Positions 8,377 through 16,540 of a DNA stretch of 36,046 nt are shown in pieces. Source of the DNA: Hyphomonas sp. L-53-1-40 (GTDB taxonomy: Bacteria; Pseudomonadota; Alphaproteobacteria; Caulobacterales; Hyphomonadaceae); the NCBI RefSeq assembly GCF_000682775.1, contig NZ_AWFI01000005.1, positions 1 through 36,046 on the forward strand. The letters are read 5' to 3'. Each line of letters begins with the position of its first letter. Within the stretch, counting starts at the first letter, position 1. The translations under genes were made by a program, and so were the position numbers. Below the pieces are notes generated by a model that saw nothing but the letters and a program-made list of their open reading frames with translations, was not told the origin of the DNA and made no database searches.

Positions 8377-10332
8377 TCATTCCGGTTTGACCCAGATAGG
8401 CGATGTCCAAGCCCGCTCCTGAACGAGAACGGGCATGTCGGGATTGGGCGGTGATCCGTTGCGTACCGCGTCCCATGTCGACCAGCGACATGATGGATTC
8501 TCGAGAACGCGGACGTAATAAGCTGCGCGGCGCGTCGGATCGTAGCTTGGGTCAGTCCACAGTGTTTTTAATTCGCCAACGCCACTGCCGGGGCGTGTAG
8601 AGCAGTCGGATATGTCTATATTGGCACCATTGTCGGGGCACCGGTGCGTGTCCGAATCTGGTTCGACATTGCCGGAACATGCGGCATCGTAGACGGCCTC
8701 ATGCGCCTTGCCCTGGGCATCGGTCCACACTTTGATGACCTGCAAACGCTGCAGCGGATAAGAAGCCGGATCCCGAATCGCCCAAGCGAGAAATGACGGG
8801 GCCTGCTGTTTTCCGACCAGGTTGCCGCCCTGTGGCACGCCAGTGCGGTAGGCTGCTGACACCAGGTCCGGATCTGCCAACATTGCCTGATCAAATCCGT
8901 ATCCGGCAAACATGCGTGCCTTTATGCGCGGCCCGGACGTGCCGAACGTCTCCTTGCGACGAATGGCTTCGAAGATGGCGTCACGTGTATTTTCGTCCGC
9001 CCATACGCCGGCTAGTCCAGATGCACTGTACTTACCGGCCGACAGCTTGCGTCGCATGCTGGGCTTTACCGCGCCGGGCGGCAAGCTATTCAGCGATACA
9101 ACACCGTCCCAACTGTCCGCACCTTCTGGTGGGACGGAATGTCGGAACTCAGGATTGGATCCGTCTTGGGGGAACTTGCCAGTAAAGTTCTTCTCATCGA
9201 AAGACCCGGCGCCGATATGTGTATCGCTGGAGCCAATGAAGCCGAACTTGTAAGGGTTGAAGCTCTCTGTTTCTTCGAAACCCAGTCCGCGCGCCAACGC
9301 GTTGCGCGCGAAATCTCCGAGGTGTGGCGTCGACTTTGCGGCGCTTCCAACCAAGGTGTCGTAGATCTCGAAATTCGCCCATTCGTCATTCGGGGATAGT
9401 GCTGGGTGGACTTCCGAGGTGCCTTTGACCTGGGAGATTTCAATTACCGGTTCGTTGCGCATGCGGGTGATCGCATAATCTGCAGTCAACTGACCGCCCT
9501 CATAGGTTTCGGACGCAAACATTTCGCCATTGGATGCGTTGGAATTGTGCGGGATGGAGATGACATCCAGACCCTCAGCGCGCCGCGCATCCATCCAGGC
9601 CCACAAGTCTTCAGGATTTGGGGAGTCGAGGGTGGAAAAAAGCCGGTCCGGCGCCTCTCCACGAAATATGACGTTCCGGTGCAGGTTCGCTGCGGCGGGG
9701 ACTTCCGAGTCCACGACCTCTGTCATGGCGGTGAATTCGTAGCCGGAGAAGGCGGTGAACTTGCCGGGCTCATTGTGGCGTTCGGCCGTCTCAATGTTCT
9801 TCATCCAGGCCGAGTCGATGACGTCTCGATCGTAGATCTCATCCACTTCTTCGCCCGTCACGATGGTGATGCCCACATTATGGAATGACTGGGCAGGGTT
9901 CGTCGCGTCCGGTCCAAATACGGATTTTGCGAAATTCGTGCGCGACAGATTCGTACCGGGCGTTGCCATGACCGGCATGATGCCGAGATATTCGCCATGA
10001 TCTGTGACGGCCAGAAAATCGAGTGGGCTGTCCAACTGGATTTCGTAGCCGCCGTCGGTGATTATTTTCTCGCCCTTTGCATAGCGATATGCGTCATCGG
10101 GTGTTGCCCGAACGGACGATATGAAGGCGTCAAAGGACTGTCCGGTATGGACGTGCAGGTCGCCGAATAATGCAGTCCTGTCAGCGGGATCTATCGATGT
10201 TGAGCTCGCCGTGGCAATCGCAGCCGGTGCGGGCTCTGGCGCCGACGCTTGGGGCTGGGTCTTGTCTGGCGCCCCACATGCCGTGGCTGCAAGTGCCAGT
10301 GCAGACGCCCCGGCCAGTATGGATACCCTCAT
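8377..10332 (-). CDS. DUF3604 domain lipoprotein (PHP-like putative hydrolase)
   Basis: A 651-residue DUF3604-family protein. Residues 1-19 are a lipoprotein signal peptide ending in a lipobox-like ALAATAC, so Cys19 would be lipidated; a Pro/Ala-rich linker follows to about residue 45. The DUF3604 core begins with FGDLHVHTG (His60 and His62) and continues with AVTDHGEYLG (Asp111, His112), the metal-site pattern of PHP-type phosphoesterases. Further on, ISIPHNSN and FGFIGSSDTHIGAG supply more histidine and aspartate candidates. Family members are annotated mostly as uncharacterised, and the substrate is unknown. ATG 10332 is chosen because GGGAGGA lies 5 bases upstream and the signal peptide starts there; the longer frame to 10455 overlaps the preceding gene. 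Cysteines in the C-terminal third could make disulfides, consistent with a periplasmic or surface location. Confidence 0.88.
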   Translation of the reverse strand: MRVSILAGASALALAATACGAPDKTQPQASAPEPAPAAIATASSTSIDPADRTALFGDLHVHTGQSFDAFISSVRATPDDAYRYAKGEKIITDGGYEIQLDSPLDFLAVTDHGEYLGIMPVMATPGTNLSRTNFAKSVFGPDATNPAQSFHNVGITIVTGEEVDEIYDRDVIDSAWMKNIETAERHNEPGKFTAFSGYEFTAMTEVVDSEVPAAANLHRNVIFRGEAPDRLFSTLDSPNPEDLWAWMDARRAEGLDVISIPHNSNASNGEMFASETYEGGQLTADYAITRMRNEPVIEISQVKGTSEVHPALSPNDEWANFEIYDTLVGSAAKSTPHLGDFARNALARGLGFEETESFNPYKFGFIGSSDTHIGAGSFDEKNFTGKFPQDGSNPEFRHSVPPEGADSWDGVVSLNSLPPGAVKPSMRRKLSAGKYSASGLAGVWADENTRDAIFEAIRRKETFGTSGPRIKARMFAGYGFDQAMLADPDLVSAAYRTGVPQGGNLVGKQQAPSFLAWAIRDPASYPLQRLQVIKVWTDAQGKAHEAVYDAACSGNVEPDSDTHRCPDNGANIDISDCSTRPGSGVGELKTLWTDPSYDPTRRAAYYVRVLENPSCRWSTWDAVRNGSPPNPDMPVLVQERAWTSPIWVKPE

Positions 10333-10399
10333 CGATTCCTCCCATTTTTCGTCCACCATCAGCCTTCTGGAGGCAAGATCAACGAAATTCGGGAAATTT

Positions 10400-12004
10400 C
10401 TAGTTGAGCGCCTTCCAGTAGCCAGTTGATTCCAATGCCATCTGCCGGGCGGCATCCTCTGCGCCGATCCGTTGCAGTGCTTTCAGGAGCAAGAGTAGGC
10501 TGGCGTCATCGAGTGCGGTCGGATCGCCTTTGGTCATGCCTACCGTGGACAGAATAACCTCTCCTGCAGCATCTGCCTCAGCGGAGGCAAGCACGCCAAC
10601 CAATTGCAAATCTATTTCCGGGGTGGATTTGCGTTCGGGCGCATTCACGATCAAGCGGCGCGCATCCGCCGGGGGCGCAATGCCGAGAGCGGTCCATAAT
10701 GCGAAAAGACGAGCAGCGGTCTGCTTTTGCAGGTCAGACTCGGCAAGTGTGGCTAGACGTTCTCCAATATAGTCGCTGGCGCTGCGTGTCGTCTCGCTGC
10801 CCGCCAGTGTCACCAGAGCCGACATGAGCGCGGCATCAAAGCTGCCATCTTCGCGCGCGCCTTCCATCGTATTGGCGGATGACCAGTCCTTGGCGGCAGT
10901 GTAATGGTCGGTGGCCAGCGCAGCCCGCGCGAAGATCGGAGCGTTGGCTGCCGTGAAAGTGTTGATCGGTAGGCGTTCGACGTCCTCCCATAGTAGCCGC
11001 GCGACCGCGCTGAAATGGGCTGGTGTGTCCATAGCGCCTTCCAGTGCTGCGGCGAGCGCAAAAGCGCGATCTTCATCAGTGACAAGCGGATCGCGCGCTG
11101 CATAGAGCGCGCTCTCCAAAGGCGTAGAGGGCACGAAGCCCGGTTCGGATATCAGCTTGAGGAAGAGTGCCTGATAATCATCCGTCTCCAGCATGCCAGC
11201 TTGGCTGGCCATTCCTGCGGATTGAACACGCAGAGTGATTGGCAATTTCGGATGCAGGGCCATTGCGGCTGCAAGGTCGGGACGATTCGCGGGGACGGGT
11301 GCCTCCGGAGGCGTGAGGCCCGCCTCGGCAGAGATGGCAAGGTTCAGTCCCGAAGAGTAATCTGCCTCCGGCGCGTCAGGCAGTTCACCGGATGTCGCAA
11401 ACACAGCGGCGAGAAGCCAGGAATCGACGGCATCCTGCTGCAGGGCCATCTCAATCGCGAGTTCAGCACCTGCAGTGTTTCCTTGCAGTGCCGCGCAGAC
11501 AGCGCGCAATTTGGCCCAATAGCCTGACAGGCGGTCTGGCGCATTCAGCATATCGCAAGCAGTTGCTTCATTGCCCAGGGCAAGATTGAGATCTGCAACG
11601 ATTTCATCCGCGTCGAGGCCGGGAGGAGGAGTATCGAGTCGTGCCATGAGGGTGGCTGCGGCTTGGGCTTCGCCGAGGTCGTACATGATACGTGCCCGTT
11701 CGGCCCTTAGCAGGGGTTCCTGCATTCCGGCTGGTGGTGTGGCAGGCGACAGGGCCATGCGTTGCATCAACGTGCGTTCAGCCGGTGTCAGGTCGTGTGT
11801 ACGGACATCCCGCATCAATGGCAGCAAATCATCAGCGTCGGACGCGCGCCACATATCGGTTGGCAGGGAAGGCTCGCCCGCCTCGAGGAAGCTCATTCCC
11901 CACGGATTTACCAGATCGAGACCGGAATCCTCGATTTGCGCGCCTGCCGGTAAGCTCCCGGCGACGATGAGGCAAACGACTGAGACAATGCCCCTAAAGG
12001 ACAT
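10400..12004 (-). CDS. secreted alpha-helical repeat-like protein, hypothetical
   Basis: A 534-residue protein I cannot assign to a named family. It starts with a Sec signal peptide (MSFRGIVSVVCLIVAGSLPAG, cleavage near AGA-QIEDS), so it should be periplasmic or outer-membrane associated. The rest is rich in Ala, Leu, Glu and Asp and predicted mostly helical, with TPR-like phrases such as ERARIMYDLGEAQAAATLMARL and LNLALGNEATACDMLN, so a solenoid is likely. ATG 12004 has GAGG 6 bases upstream; the start codon lies inside the end of the 44-codon microprotein gene, pointing to translational coupling. It is followed by the DUF3604 lipoprotein gene 67 bases away on the same strand, suggesting a shared envelope role (inference). 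Confidence 0.7.
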   Translation of the reverse strand: MSFRGIVSVVCLIVAGSLPAGAQIEDSGLDLVNPWGMSFLEAGEPSLPTDMWRASDADDLLPLMRDVRTHDLTPAERTLMQRMALSPATPPAGMQEPLLRAERARIMYDLGEAQAAATLMARLDTPPPGLDADEIVADLNLALGNEATACDMLNAPDRLSGYWAKLRAVCAALQGNTAGAELAIEMALQQDAVDSWLLAAVFATSGELPDAPEADYSSGLNLAISAEAGLTPPEAPVPANRPDLAAAMALHPKLPITLRVQSAGMASQAGMLETDDYQALFLKLISEPGFVPSTPLESALYAARDPLVTDEDRAFALAAALEGAMDTPAHFSAVARLLWEDVERLPINTFTAANAPIFARAALATDHYTAAKDWSSANTMEGAREDGSFDAALMSALVTLAGSETTRSASDYIGERLATLAESDLQKQTAARLFALWTALGIAPPADARRLIVNAPERKSTPEIDLQLVGVLASAEADAAGEVILSTVGMTKGDPTALDDASLLLLLKALQRIGAEDAARQMALESTGYWKALN

Positions 12005-12128
12005 TGTCGACCTCGATGCGGACTTCACCGGGCTCTGGTTTTCCCTTTTCGGCCTGTCCGCCCAGCCACCAGGCTGCGCCGAGGACAAGTATTACCAGCA
12101 GGCCTAAAAGGATCAGAAACTTGCGCAT
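11994..12128 (-). CDS. 44-residue single-span membrane microprotein
   Basis: A short open frame reading MRKFLILLGLLVILVLGAAW and onward: a basic start, one strong hydrophobic helix (about residues 4-22), then a polar tail with KGKPEPGEVRIEVDN. AGGGG lies about 10 bases before the ATG at 12128. The stop (TAG, 11994-11996) falls 11 bases inside the following signal-peptide gene, whose ATG is at 12004 in another frame, a typical coupled arrangement. The K-F-L-I-L-L-G-L-L membrane helix is not what a chance frame would give opposite nothing else coding. No homologue is recognised; it may be a single-pass anchor or a regulator of the downstream secreted protein. Confidence 0.6.
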   Translation of the reverse strand: MRKFLILLGLLVILVLGAAWWLGGQAEKGKPEPGEVRIEVDNVL

Positions 12129-12223
12129 GGCTATTTACCCCTAGATACAGAATTCCGGCGCTGGATTGCGGAGGCGCGACAGCAACTATAGGACAAGTAC
12201 CGAACGGAGCCCGAAAGTCCAGA

Positions 12224-12796
12224 ATGCCTTCTGACAGTGACAGTACTTCCAGACCGGTTGACGCGACATTGCCCTATATGTCGCGAACCGTCGCGCTTGT
12301 CGGTTTGATGGGGGCAGGAAAATCTACCGTCGGGCGGCGCTTGGCCGAACGACTGGGCCGAGAGTTTTATGACAGTGATTCGGAGATCGAGAAGGCGGCG
12401 GGCTTATCAATAACCGACATTTTCAAACTGCATGGCGAAGAGGATTTTCGACGCGGGGAGCATCAGGTTTTGAAACGGCTGCTGGACTTGCCTCCCCATG
12501 TGTTGGCTACGGGCGGCGGTGCCTACCTGAATGATGAGACCCGCCTGTTGATGAAGAAGAACGCGGTTACCATCTGGCTGAATGCTGATCTCGAAACCCT
12601 TTGGCGACGCGTTCAGAAGCGCGATACACGTCCCTTGCTGAGGCGTCCGGATGCGAAGAATGTGCTGACCAATCTGTTGGCAGAGCGGGAGCCGATCTAT
12701 TCCCAGGCCGATCTCGTCGTGCCGTCAAAGGACGGACCGCACGCTGCCACCGTCAATGCCATATACAAGGCCCTCCAGACATGGACACCGAAGTGA
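12224..12796 (+). CDS. aroK: shikimate kinase AroK
   Basis: Phosphorylates shikimate with ATP in the aromatic amino acid (chorismate) pathway; cytosolic. The 190-residue protein carries the Walker A motif GLMGAGKST (about 27-35), the shikimate-binding DSDSEIE (about 50-56), FRRGEH with its conserved arginine, ATGGGAYL (about 95-102), and the lid region [10 protein letters not shown]. The ATG at 12224 adds about 18 residues before the MSRTVALVG segment; ATG 12278 is a possible alternative that would match the typical compact family start, but neither has a strong ribosome binding site. The gene overlaps aroB, and the pair form the conserved aroKB operon. Its promoter should lie in 12129-12223, back to back with the microprotein gene. 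Confidence 0.95.
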   Translation: MPSDSDSTSRPVDATLPYMSRTVALVGLMGAGKSTVGRRLAERLGREFYDSDSEIEKAAGLSITDIFKLHGEEDFRRGEHQVLKRLLDLPPHVLATGGGAYLNDETRLLMKKNAVTIWLNADLETLWRRVQKRDTRPLLRRPDAKNVLTNLLAEREPIYSQADLVVPSKDGPHAATVNAIYKALQTWTPK

Positions 12797-13923
12797 ACGT
12801 CACCGCACCACCGCTTGAGACCGTCACGGTCGAGCTCGACGATCGCGGCTATGACATTCTTGTCGGCCACGGCGCGCTGGACCAGCTCGGTGCGCGCCTT
12901 TCGGCCATGATCAAACAGCCGCGCGTCTTCGTGCTGACAGATGAGACGGTCGAGCGGATGCACCGACATCGGCTGGATGAGGCGCTTCGGTCAACCGGTG
13001 TGACCACGTATTGGAAGTCCCTGACGCCGGGCGAGAAAACGAAATCGTTTTCCAATCTCGAAGAGATCCTCGACTGGTTACTGGAGGCCACTGCGGACCG
13101 CAGTGATGTTCTCATCGCGCTTGGTGGTGGGGTGATCGGCGACATTACGGGGCTCGCAGCCAGCCTGATGAAGCGCGGTATGGGATTCGTGCAGGTGCCG
13201 ACGACCCTGCTTGCGCAGGTCGATTCCTCGGTAGGAGGCAAGACGGCAGTGAATTCGCCCCGCGGCAAGAATTCGATTGGTGCATTCTATCAGCCACAAT
13301 TGGTTATCGCTGATACATCCCTGCTCGAAACGCTGCCGGCGCGTGAGCTGCGCGCTGGTTACGCCGAGATTGCGAAGTATGGATTGATCAATGATCCGGA
13401 TTTCTTTGCGTGGCTCGAAGAGCACGGCGAAGCGGTGCTGGCACTGGACCCGGCGGCAATAGCGCAAGCGGTTGCCACCAGCTGCCGCGCCAAAGCGGCC
13501 ATTGTTGCGGAAGACGAGCGCGAAACCGGGGTTCGGGCGCTGCTCAACCTGGGCCACACGTTTGGCCATGCGCTCGAGGCGGCAAATGGTTATGCGCCGG
13601 ACTTGCTGCACGGCGAGGCCGTTGCCATCGGTATGGCGCTCGCATTTCGCTATGGCGCGAGTCAGGGTATCACGCCGCAATCCGATGCCGATCGTGTGAC
13701 GGCTCACCTCAACGCGATGGGGTTGCAATCAAGCATTCCGGGACGTCAGGGTGGGCCTTACATCGCTGCGCGACTGGTCGAGCTAATGCAGCAGGACAAG
13801 AAAGCCAGCGGCGGCAAAGTACCCTTGATCCTCGCACGCGGTATTGGCCAGTCCTACATCCACAAGGATGCAGATCTTGCGTCCGTCGAAGCATTTCTCC
13901 GTAGCGAATTGCTGGAGAGCTGA
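12781..13923 (+). CDS. aroB: 3-dehydroquinate synthase AroB
   Basis: Second enzyme of the shikimate pathway, making 3-dehydroquinate from DAHP with NAD+ and a divalent metal. With the start at 12781 the product has 380 residues, normal for the family. Visible motifs are [12 protein letters not shown] (NAD-binding glycine-rich loop), [21 protein letters not shown], and the three metal ligands in [11 protein letters not shown] (Glu), [11 protein letters not shown] (His) and [11 protein letters not shown] (His). The frame is open to 12601, but that region is aroK in another frame. ATG 12781 overlaps the aroK end by 16 bases; a GTG at 12793 making a GTGA junction with the aroK stop is an alternative. 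Either way the two genes are translationally coupled. Confidence 0.95.
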   Translation: MDTEVNVTAPPLETVTVELDDRGYDILVGHGALDQLGARLSAMIKQPRVFVLTDETVERMHRHRLDEALRSTGVTTYWKSLTPGEKTKSFSNLEEILDWLLEATADRSDVLIALGGGVIGDITGLAASLMKRGMGFVQVPTTLLAQVDSSVGGKTAVNSPRGKNSIGAFYQPQLVIADTSLLETLPARELRAGYAEIAKYGLINDPDFFAWLEEHGEAVLALDPAAIAQAVATSCRAKAAIVAEDERETGVRALLNLGHTFGHALEAANGYAPDLLHGEAVAIGMALAFRYGASQGITPQSDADRVTAHLNAMGLQSSIPGRQGGPYIAARLVELMQQDKKASGGKVPLILARGIGQSYIHKDADLASVEAFLRSELLES

Positions 13924-13946
13924 TCCACACATATGAGACCCCACCC

Positions 13947-15209
13947 ATGATTGCCGGTTACATCATCTCAATTTTCGTGCTGCTCGGCATGTCAGGCTTC
14001 TTTTCGGGGTCTGAGACGGCGCTGACGGCCGCGTCGCGTGCGCGCATGCACCAGCTTGAAAAGGATGGTGACAAGCGGGCCGAGACAGTAAACCGCCTCA
14101 TCAGCAATCGTGAAAACCTGATTGGCGCGATCTTGTTGGGCAACAACCTAGTAAACATCCTCGCCTCGGTGCTTGCAACGTCGCTGTTTACCTCATTGTT
14201 CGGACCGGGCGGTGTCGCGCTGGTGCTGGCGACCGGCGTGATGACGATTCTGGTACTGGTGTTTGCCGAAGTCCTGCCGAAAACTTATGCGATCACGCGT
14301 CCCGATACTATGGCGATGAGCGTAGCGCGGCCGATCAGTGGTCTGGTTTGGGCTGTGGCGTGGATTGTGAAACTGATCCAATTTGTCGTCACCATCACAT
14401 TGAAGATCCTCGGCCTTGGTGCGCCTGCTGAACTCGTCACGGCGGAACAGGAAATTCGCGGTGCGATTGACCTACACGCCTCCGAAGGAGGTGTCGGAGC
14501 TGAAGATCGTCTGCGACTGGTCGGGGCGCTCGATTTGAAGGAGCTGACCGTCGAAGACGTGATGATCCATCGGAAAAACATCCGCATGTTGAATGCGGAT
14601 ACTGAGCCTCGGCAGTTGGTAACCAAAGCGCTCGCCAGCCCGCATACGCGCCTACCGCTATACCGGGGCGAGAAGGAGGAGATTGTCGGCATTTTGCACG
14701 CAAAGGACCTGTTGCGGGCGGCGCTGCCGCTTGGCGGCGACCTGAGCGCGCTCGATCTCGACTCGATCTTGCGCAAGCCGTGGTTTGTGCCGGAGACAAC
14801 ACCAGTACAGGACCAACTCGACGCATTTCTTCAAAAACGGAGTCACTTCGCGTTGGTTGTTGACGAGTATGGCGAGCTTCAGGGGCTGATTACGCTGGAA
14901 GACATTCTAGAAGAGATCGTCGGTCATATCCATGACGAGCATGATGTGGCCGTTCAGGGTGTGCGTCCCCAGCCAAATGGATCAGTCAACGTGGATGGAT
15001 GGGTACCTATTCGGGACCTGAACAGGGCGACAGGCTGGAACTTGCCAGATGAAGAAGCCGTAACCGTTGCAGGCTTGGTCATTCACGAGGCGCAGACCAT
15101 TCCCGAGCCCGGACAGAGCTTTGTCTTTCACGGGTATCGCTTCAACATACTCAGGCGTCAGCGAAACCAAGTCACTGGCCTGAACATATCAGAGGCCGAG
15201 TCGGCCTGA
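13947..15209 (+). CDS. CorB/CNNM-type HlyC/CorC family membrane protein
   Basis: A 420-residue protein of the CNNM/CorB family (DUF21 membrane domain, CBS pair, C-terminal CorC_HlyC domain), linked to Mg2+ or Co2+ transport. The DUF21 part (about 1-180) has three or four hydrophobic segments and the typical FFSGSETALTAASRARMHQLE and NRENLIGAILLGNNLVNI phrases. The CBS pair follows (about 200-330, with VEDVMIHRKNI and FALVVDEYGELQGLITLEDILEEIVG). The last domain (about 340-415) ends with VTGLNIS. Loss of the membrane domain, as in cytosolic CorC, is not seen here. It begins 23 bases after aroB on the same strand, an arrangement common in alphaproteobacteria. Its 3' end overlaps the end of the convergent small secreted gene by 21 bases. 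Confidence 0.92.
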   Translation: MIAGYIISIFVLLGMSGFFSGSETALTAASRARMHQLEKDGDKRAETVNRLISNRENLIGAILLGNNLVNILASVLATSLFTSLFGPGGVALVLATGVMTILVLVFAEVLPKTYAITRPDTMAMSVARPISGLVWAVAWIVKLIQFVVTITLKILGLGAPAELVTAEQEIRGAIDLHASEGGVGAEDRLRLVGALDLKELTVEDVMIHRKNIRMLNADTEPRQLVTKALASPHTRLPLYRGEKEEIVGILHAKDLLRAALPLGGDLSALDLDSILRKPWFVPETTPVQDQLDAFLQKRSHFALVVDEYGELQGLITLEDILEEIVGHIHDEHDVAVQGVRPQPNGSVNVDGWVPIRDLNRATGWNLPDEEAVTVAGLVIHEAQTIPEPGQSFVFHGYRFNILRRQRNQVTGLNISEAESA

Positions 15210-15533
15210 TTTCGGCTCTCGGCTGGCCATATGCATCTGCGGCGACGGATCTTCGTCGCAGCCATTGGCCTTCAGCCAGTTCTTCTCGGTGAGCGTCACG
15301 ATGTGGGCGGAGTCTGGATCGGGATTGTCCATGGCGATAACAGCCCACTCGCCGCTGAGCGTTGGGACGTCATGGGACACCGGAACGAAGACTATCTCTC
15401 TATCCTGAGTGCAAACCGTGTCACGAATCCAGTGCATCATGCCAAGATTCACCTTGTCAGAAGATGTCTCCGCAATCGCTGAACCTGTAATCATTGCGCC
15501 TATTGCGGCTGCAGTCATGAGTTTCTGTACCAT
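15189..15533 (-). CDS. small secreted hypothetical protein
   Basis: A 114-residue protein with a signal peptide (MVQKLMTAAAIGAMITGSAIA, probably cleaved before ETSSD). The mature part, about 93 residues, includes WIRDTVCTQDREIVFVPVSHD and a second cysteine in ANGCDED, so one disulfide is possible in the periplasm. I recognise no family. ATG 15533 is preferred because AGGAG is 8 bases upstream; a GTG directly before it (15536) is the alternative. The last 21 bases overlap the end of the CorB-type gene on the other strand, which is unusual enough to make the C-terminal RLGL tail worth checking. A one-mismatch EcfG-like motif (15563-15587) lies upstream. Confidence 0.6.
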   Translation of the reverse strand: MVQKLMTAAAIGAMITGSAIAETSSDKVNLGMMHWIRDTVCTQDREIVFVPVSHDVPTLSGEWAVIAMDNPDPDSAHIVTLTEKNWLKANGCDEDPSPQMHMASREPKSGRLGL

Positions 15534-15562
15534 CACCCGTTCTCCTCGACGGCTGCGAAATT

Positions 15563-15587
15563 AATGATCGAGTCATATTTCGGTTCC
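15563..15587 (-). promoter_or_regulatory. weak EcfG-like promoter candidate
   Basis: On the minus strand GGAAC (15587-15583) is followed after exactly 16 bases by CATT (15566-15563), one mismatch from the CGTT -10 element of EcfG promoters. The position, about 30 bases before the start of the small secreted gene, is right, but a -10 mismatch makes this tentative. Confidence 0.3.
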
Positions 15588-15611
15588 GCGTGGAGTCGGA
15601 TTTTTCAAGAT

Positions 15612-15884
15612 TCATGCCGCTTTCGCGTGTAGGGCGAGTGCGTGCAGGCCGGAATCAAATTCGGACTGCAGCGTCAACATGATCGCGCGTTGGGCTTGGA
15701 CGCGGGACAGGCCTTCGAATGCCGAGGACGTGATTCGCACGGTGTAATGCGTCTCTCCGCCCGGCGCGGCGCCTGCATGACCTGCATGTTTCTGGCTGTC
15801 ATCGGTAATAATCAGCTCTACCGGGTGAAAAGCTTCAGTTAAAAGCTCACGAATTCGCGATAACCTGTCACTTGGCTGTGGCAT
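15612..15884 (-). CDS. bolA: BolA family protein
   Basis: A 90-residue BolA-fold protein, a small cytosolic class that works with monothiol glutaredoxins in iron-sulfur cluster handling and, in enterics, affects morphology. Recognisable parts are the N-terminal helix RLSRIRELLTEAFHP, the strand VELIITDDSQKHAGH with the conserved S-x-K-H-x-G-H core, and HYTVRITSSAFEGLSRVQAQRAIMLTL, the standard beta strand and helix containing the conserved FxGxSxxxxxR pattern. The ATG at 15884 is chosen because it starts the family-typical N-terminus; ATG 15917 would add 11 residues. It is divergent from the J-domain gene, a pairing often seen in alphaproteobacteria. Confidence 0.9.
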   Translation of the reverse strand: MPQPSDRLSRIRELLTEAFHPVELIITDDSQKHAGHAGAAPGGETHYTVRITSSAFEGLSRVQAQRAIMLTLQSEFDSGLHALALHAKAA

Positions 15885-15915
15885 CTTTAACCTGCACTCC
15901 CTATTATGCCGGGTC

Positions 15916-16539
15916 ATGTCTGACGGTGACCCATTTTCCTATCGCGTTAAGTTCAAAGATATACGCATCAAGCCTCCCAAAGACGAGGCTTCCCGTGCGC
16001 GTGCGCAGAAGACTCGTGTCTGCGACCACAAGCAATGCGATCTTGAGGGGACCCATCCTGCGCCCAAGCGTCAGGGGAATGGTCGTCATTATTTCTGCCA
16101 GGCGCATGCAGCAGAGTACAATCGCAGCTTTGATTTCTTTGAAGGCATGTCGCAGGCCGAGGCCGCTTCGTTCGCCCGGTCTGAGCGGTATGGTCACAAG
16201 CGCACCTGGAAATTTGGCACCGGCCCGATGCGCGGCGAAAAGGGACCTCAGAAGTTGGACCCGCGGCGCTGGGCAGGCAGCAAATTCTTCAATGTTGATG
16301 ATGTTGCGAGTGGCGAGTCGGCCTCGTCCGGCCACCGGAACACGCTGCAAAAGCGCGCCTTGAAGGAGCTCGATCTCGAAACCGATGCAAAGCCAGCGGA
16401 GATTCGCGCGCGCTATGCGGAATATGTTCGCCGGTTCCACCCGGATTCGAACAAGGGCGACCGGTCATCAGAACACAAGCTCCAGCGCGTCCTTCGTGCC
16501 GGCAAGCTGCTGAAGGCCGCAGGCCTGATGAAGGGCTGA
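15916..16539 (+). CDS. J-domain-containing protein with C-terminal HPD
   Basis: A 207-residue DnaJ-family protein of the type found next to bolA in alphaproteobacteria. The N-terminal half has a cysteine/histidine-bearing region (RVCDHKQCDLEGTHPAPK, then YFCQAHAAEYN) that could bind a metal. The J domain is at the C-terminus (about 140-205), with YAEYVRRFHPDSNKGD containing the essential HPD motif. Usual J-proteins carry the domain at the N-terminus, so this is the inverted class. It would stimulate DnaK ATPase; the client is not known. The ATG at 15916 lies 31 bases from the divergent bolA start, so the two promoters overlap. The stop is 1 base before glpD. Confidence 0.85.
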   Translation: MSDGDPFSYRVKFKDIRIKPPKDEASRARAQKTRVCDHKQCDLEGTHPAPKRQGNGRHYFCQAHAAEYNRSFDFFEGMSQAEAASFARSERYGHKRTWKFGTGPMRGEKGPQKLDPRRWAGSKFFNVDDVASGESASSGHRNTLQKRALKELDLETDAKPAEIRARYAEYVRRFHPDSNKGDRSSEHKLQRVLRAGKLLKAAGLMKG

Positions 16540-16540
16540 C

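Noticed and set aside
12601..12780. Long N-terminal extension of aroB (60 extra residues)
   Set aside because: The region is aroK coding sequence in another frame; the residues before 12781 look nothing like a dehydroquinate synthase N-terminus.
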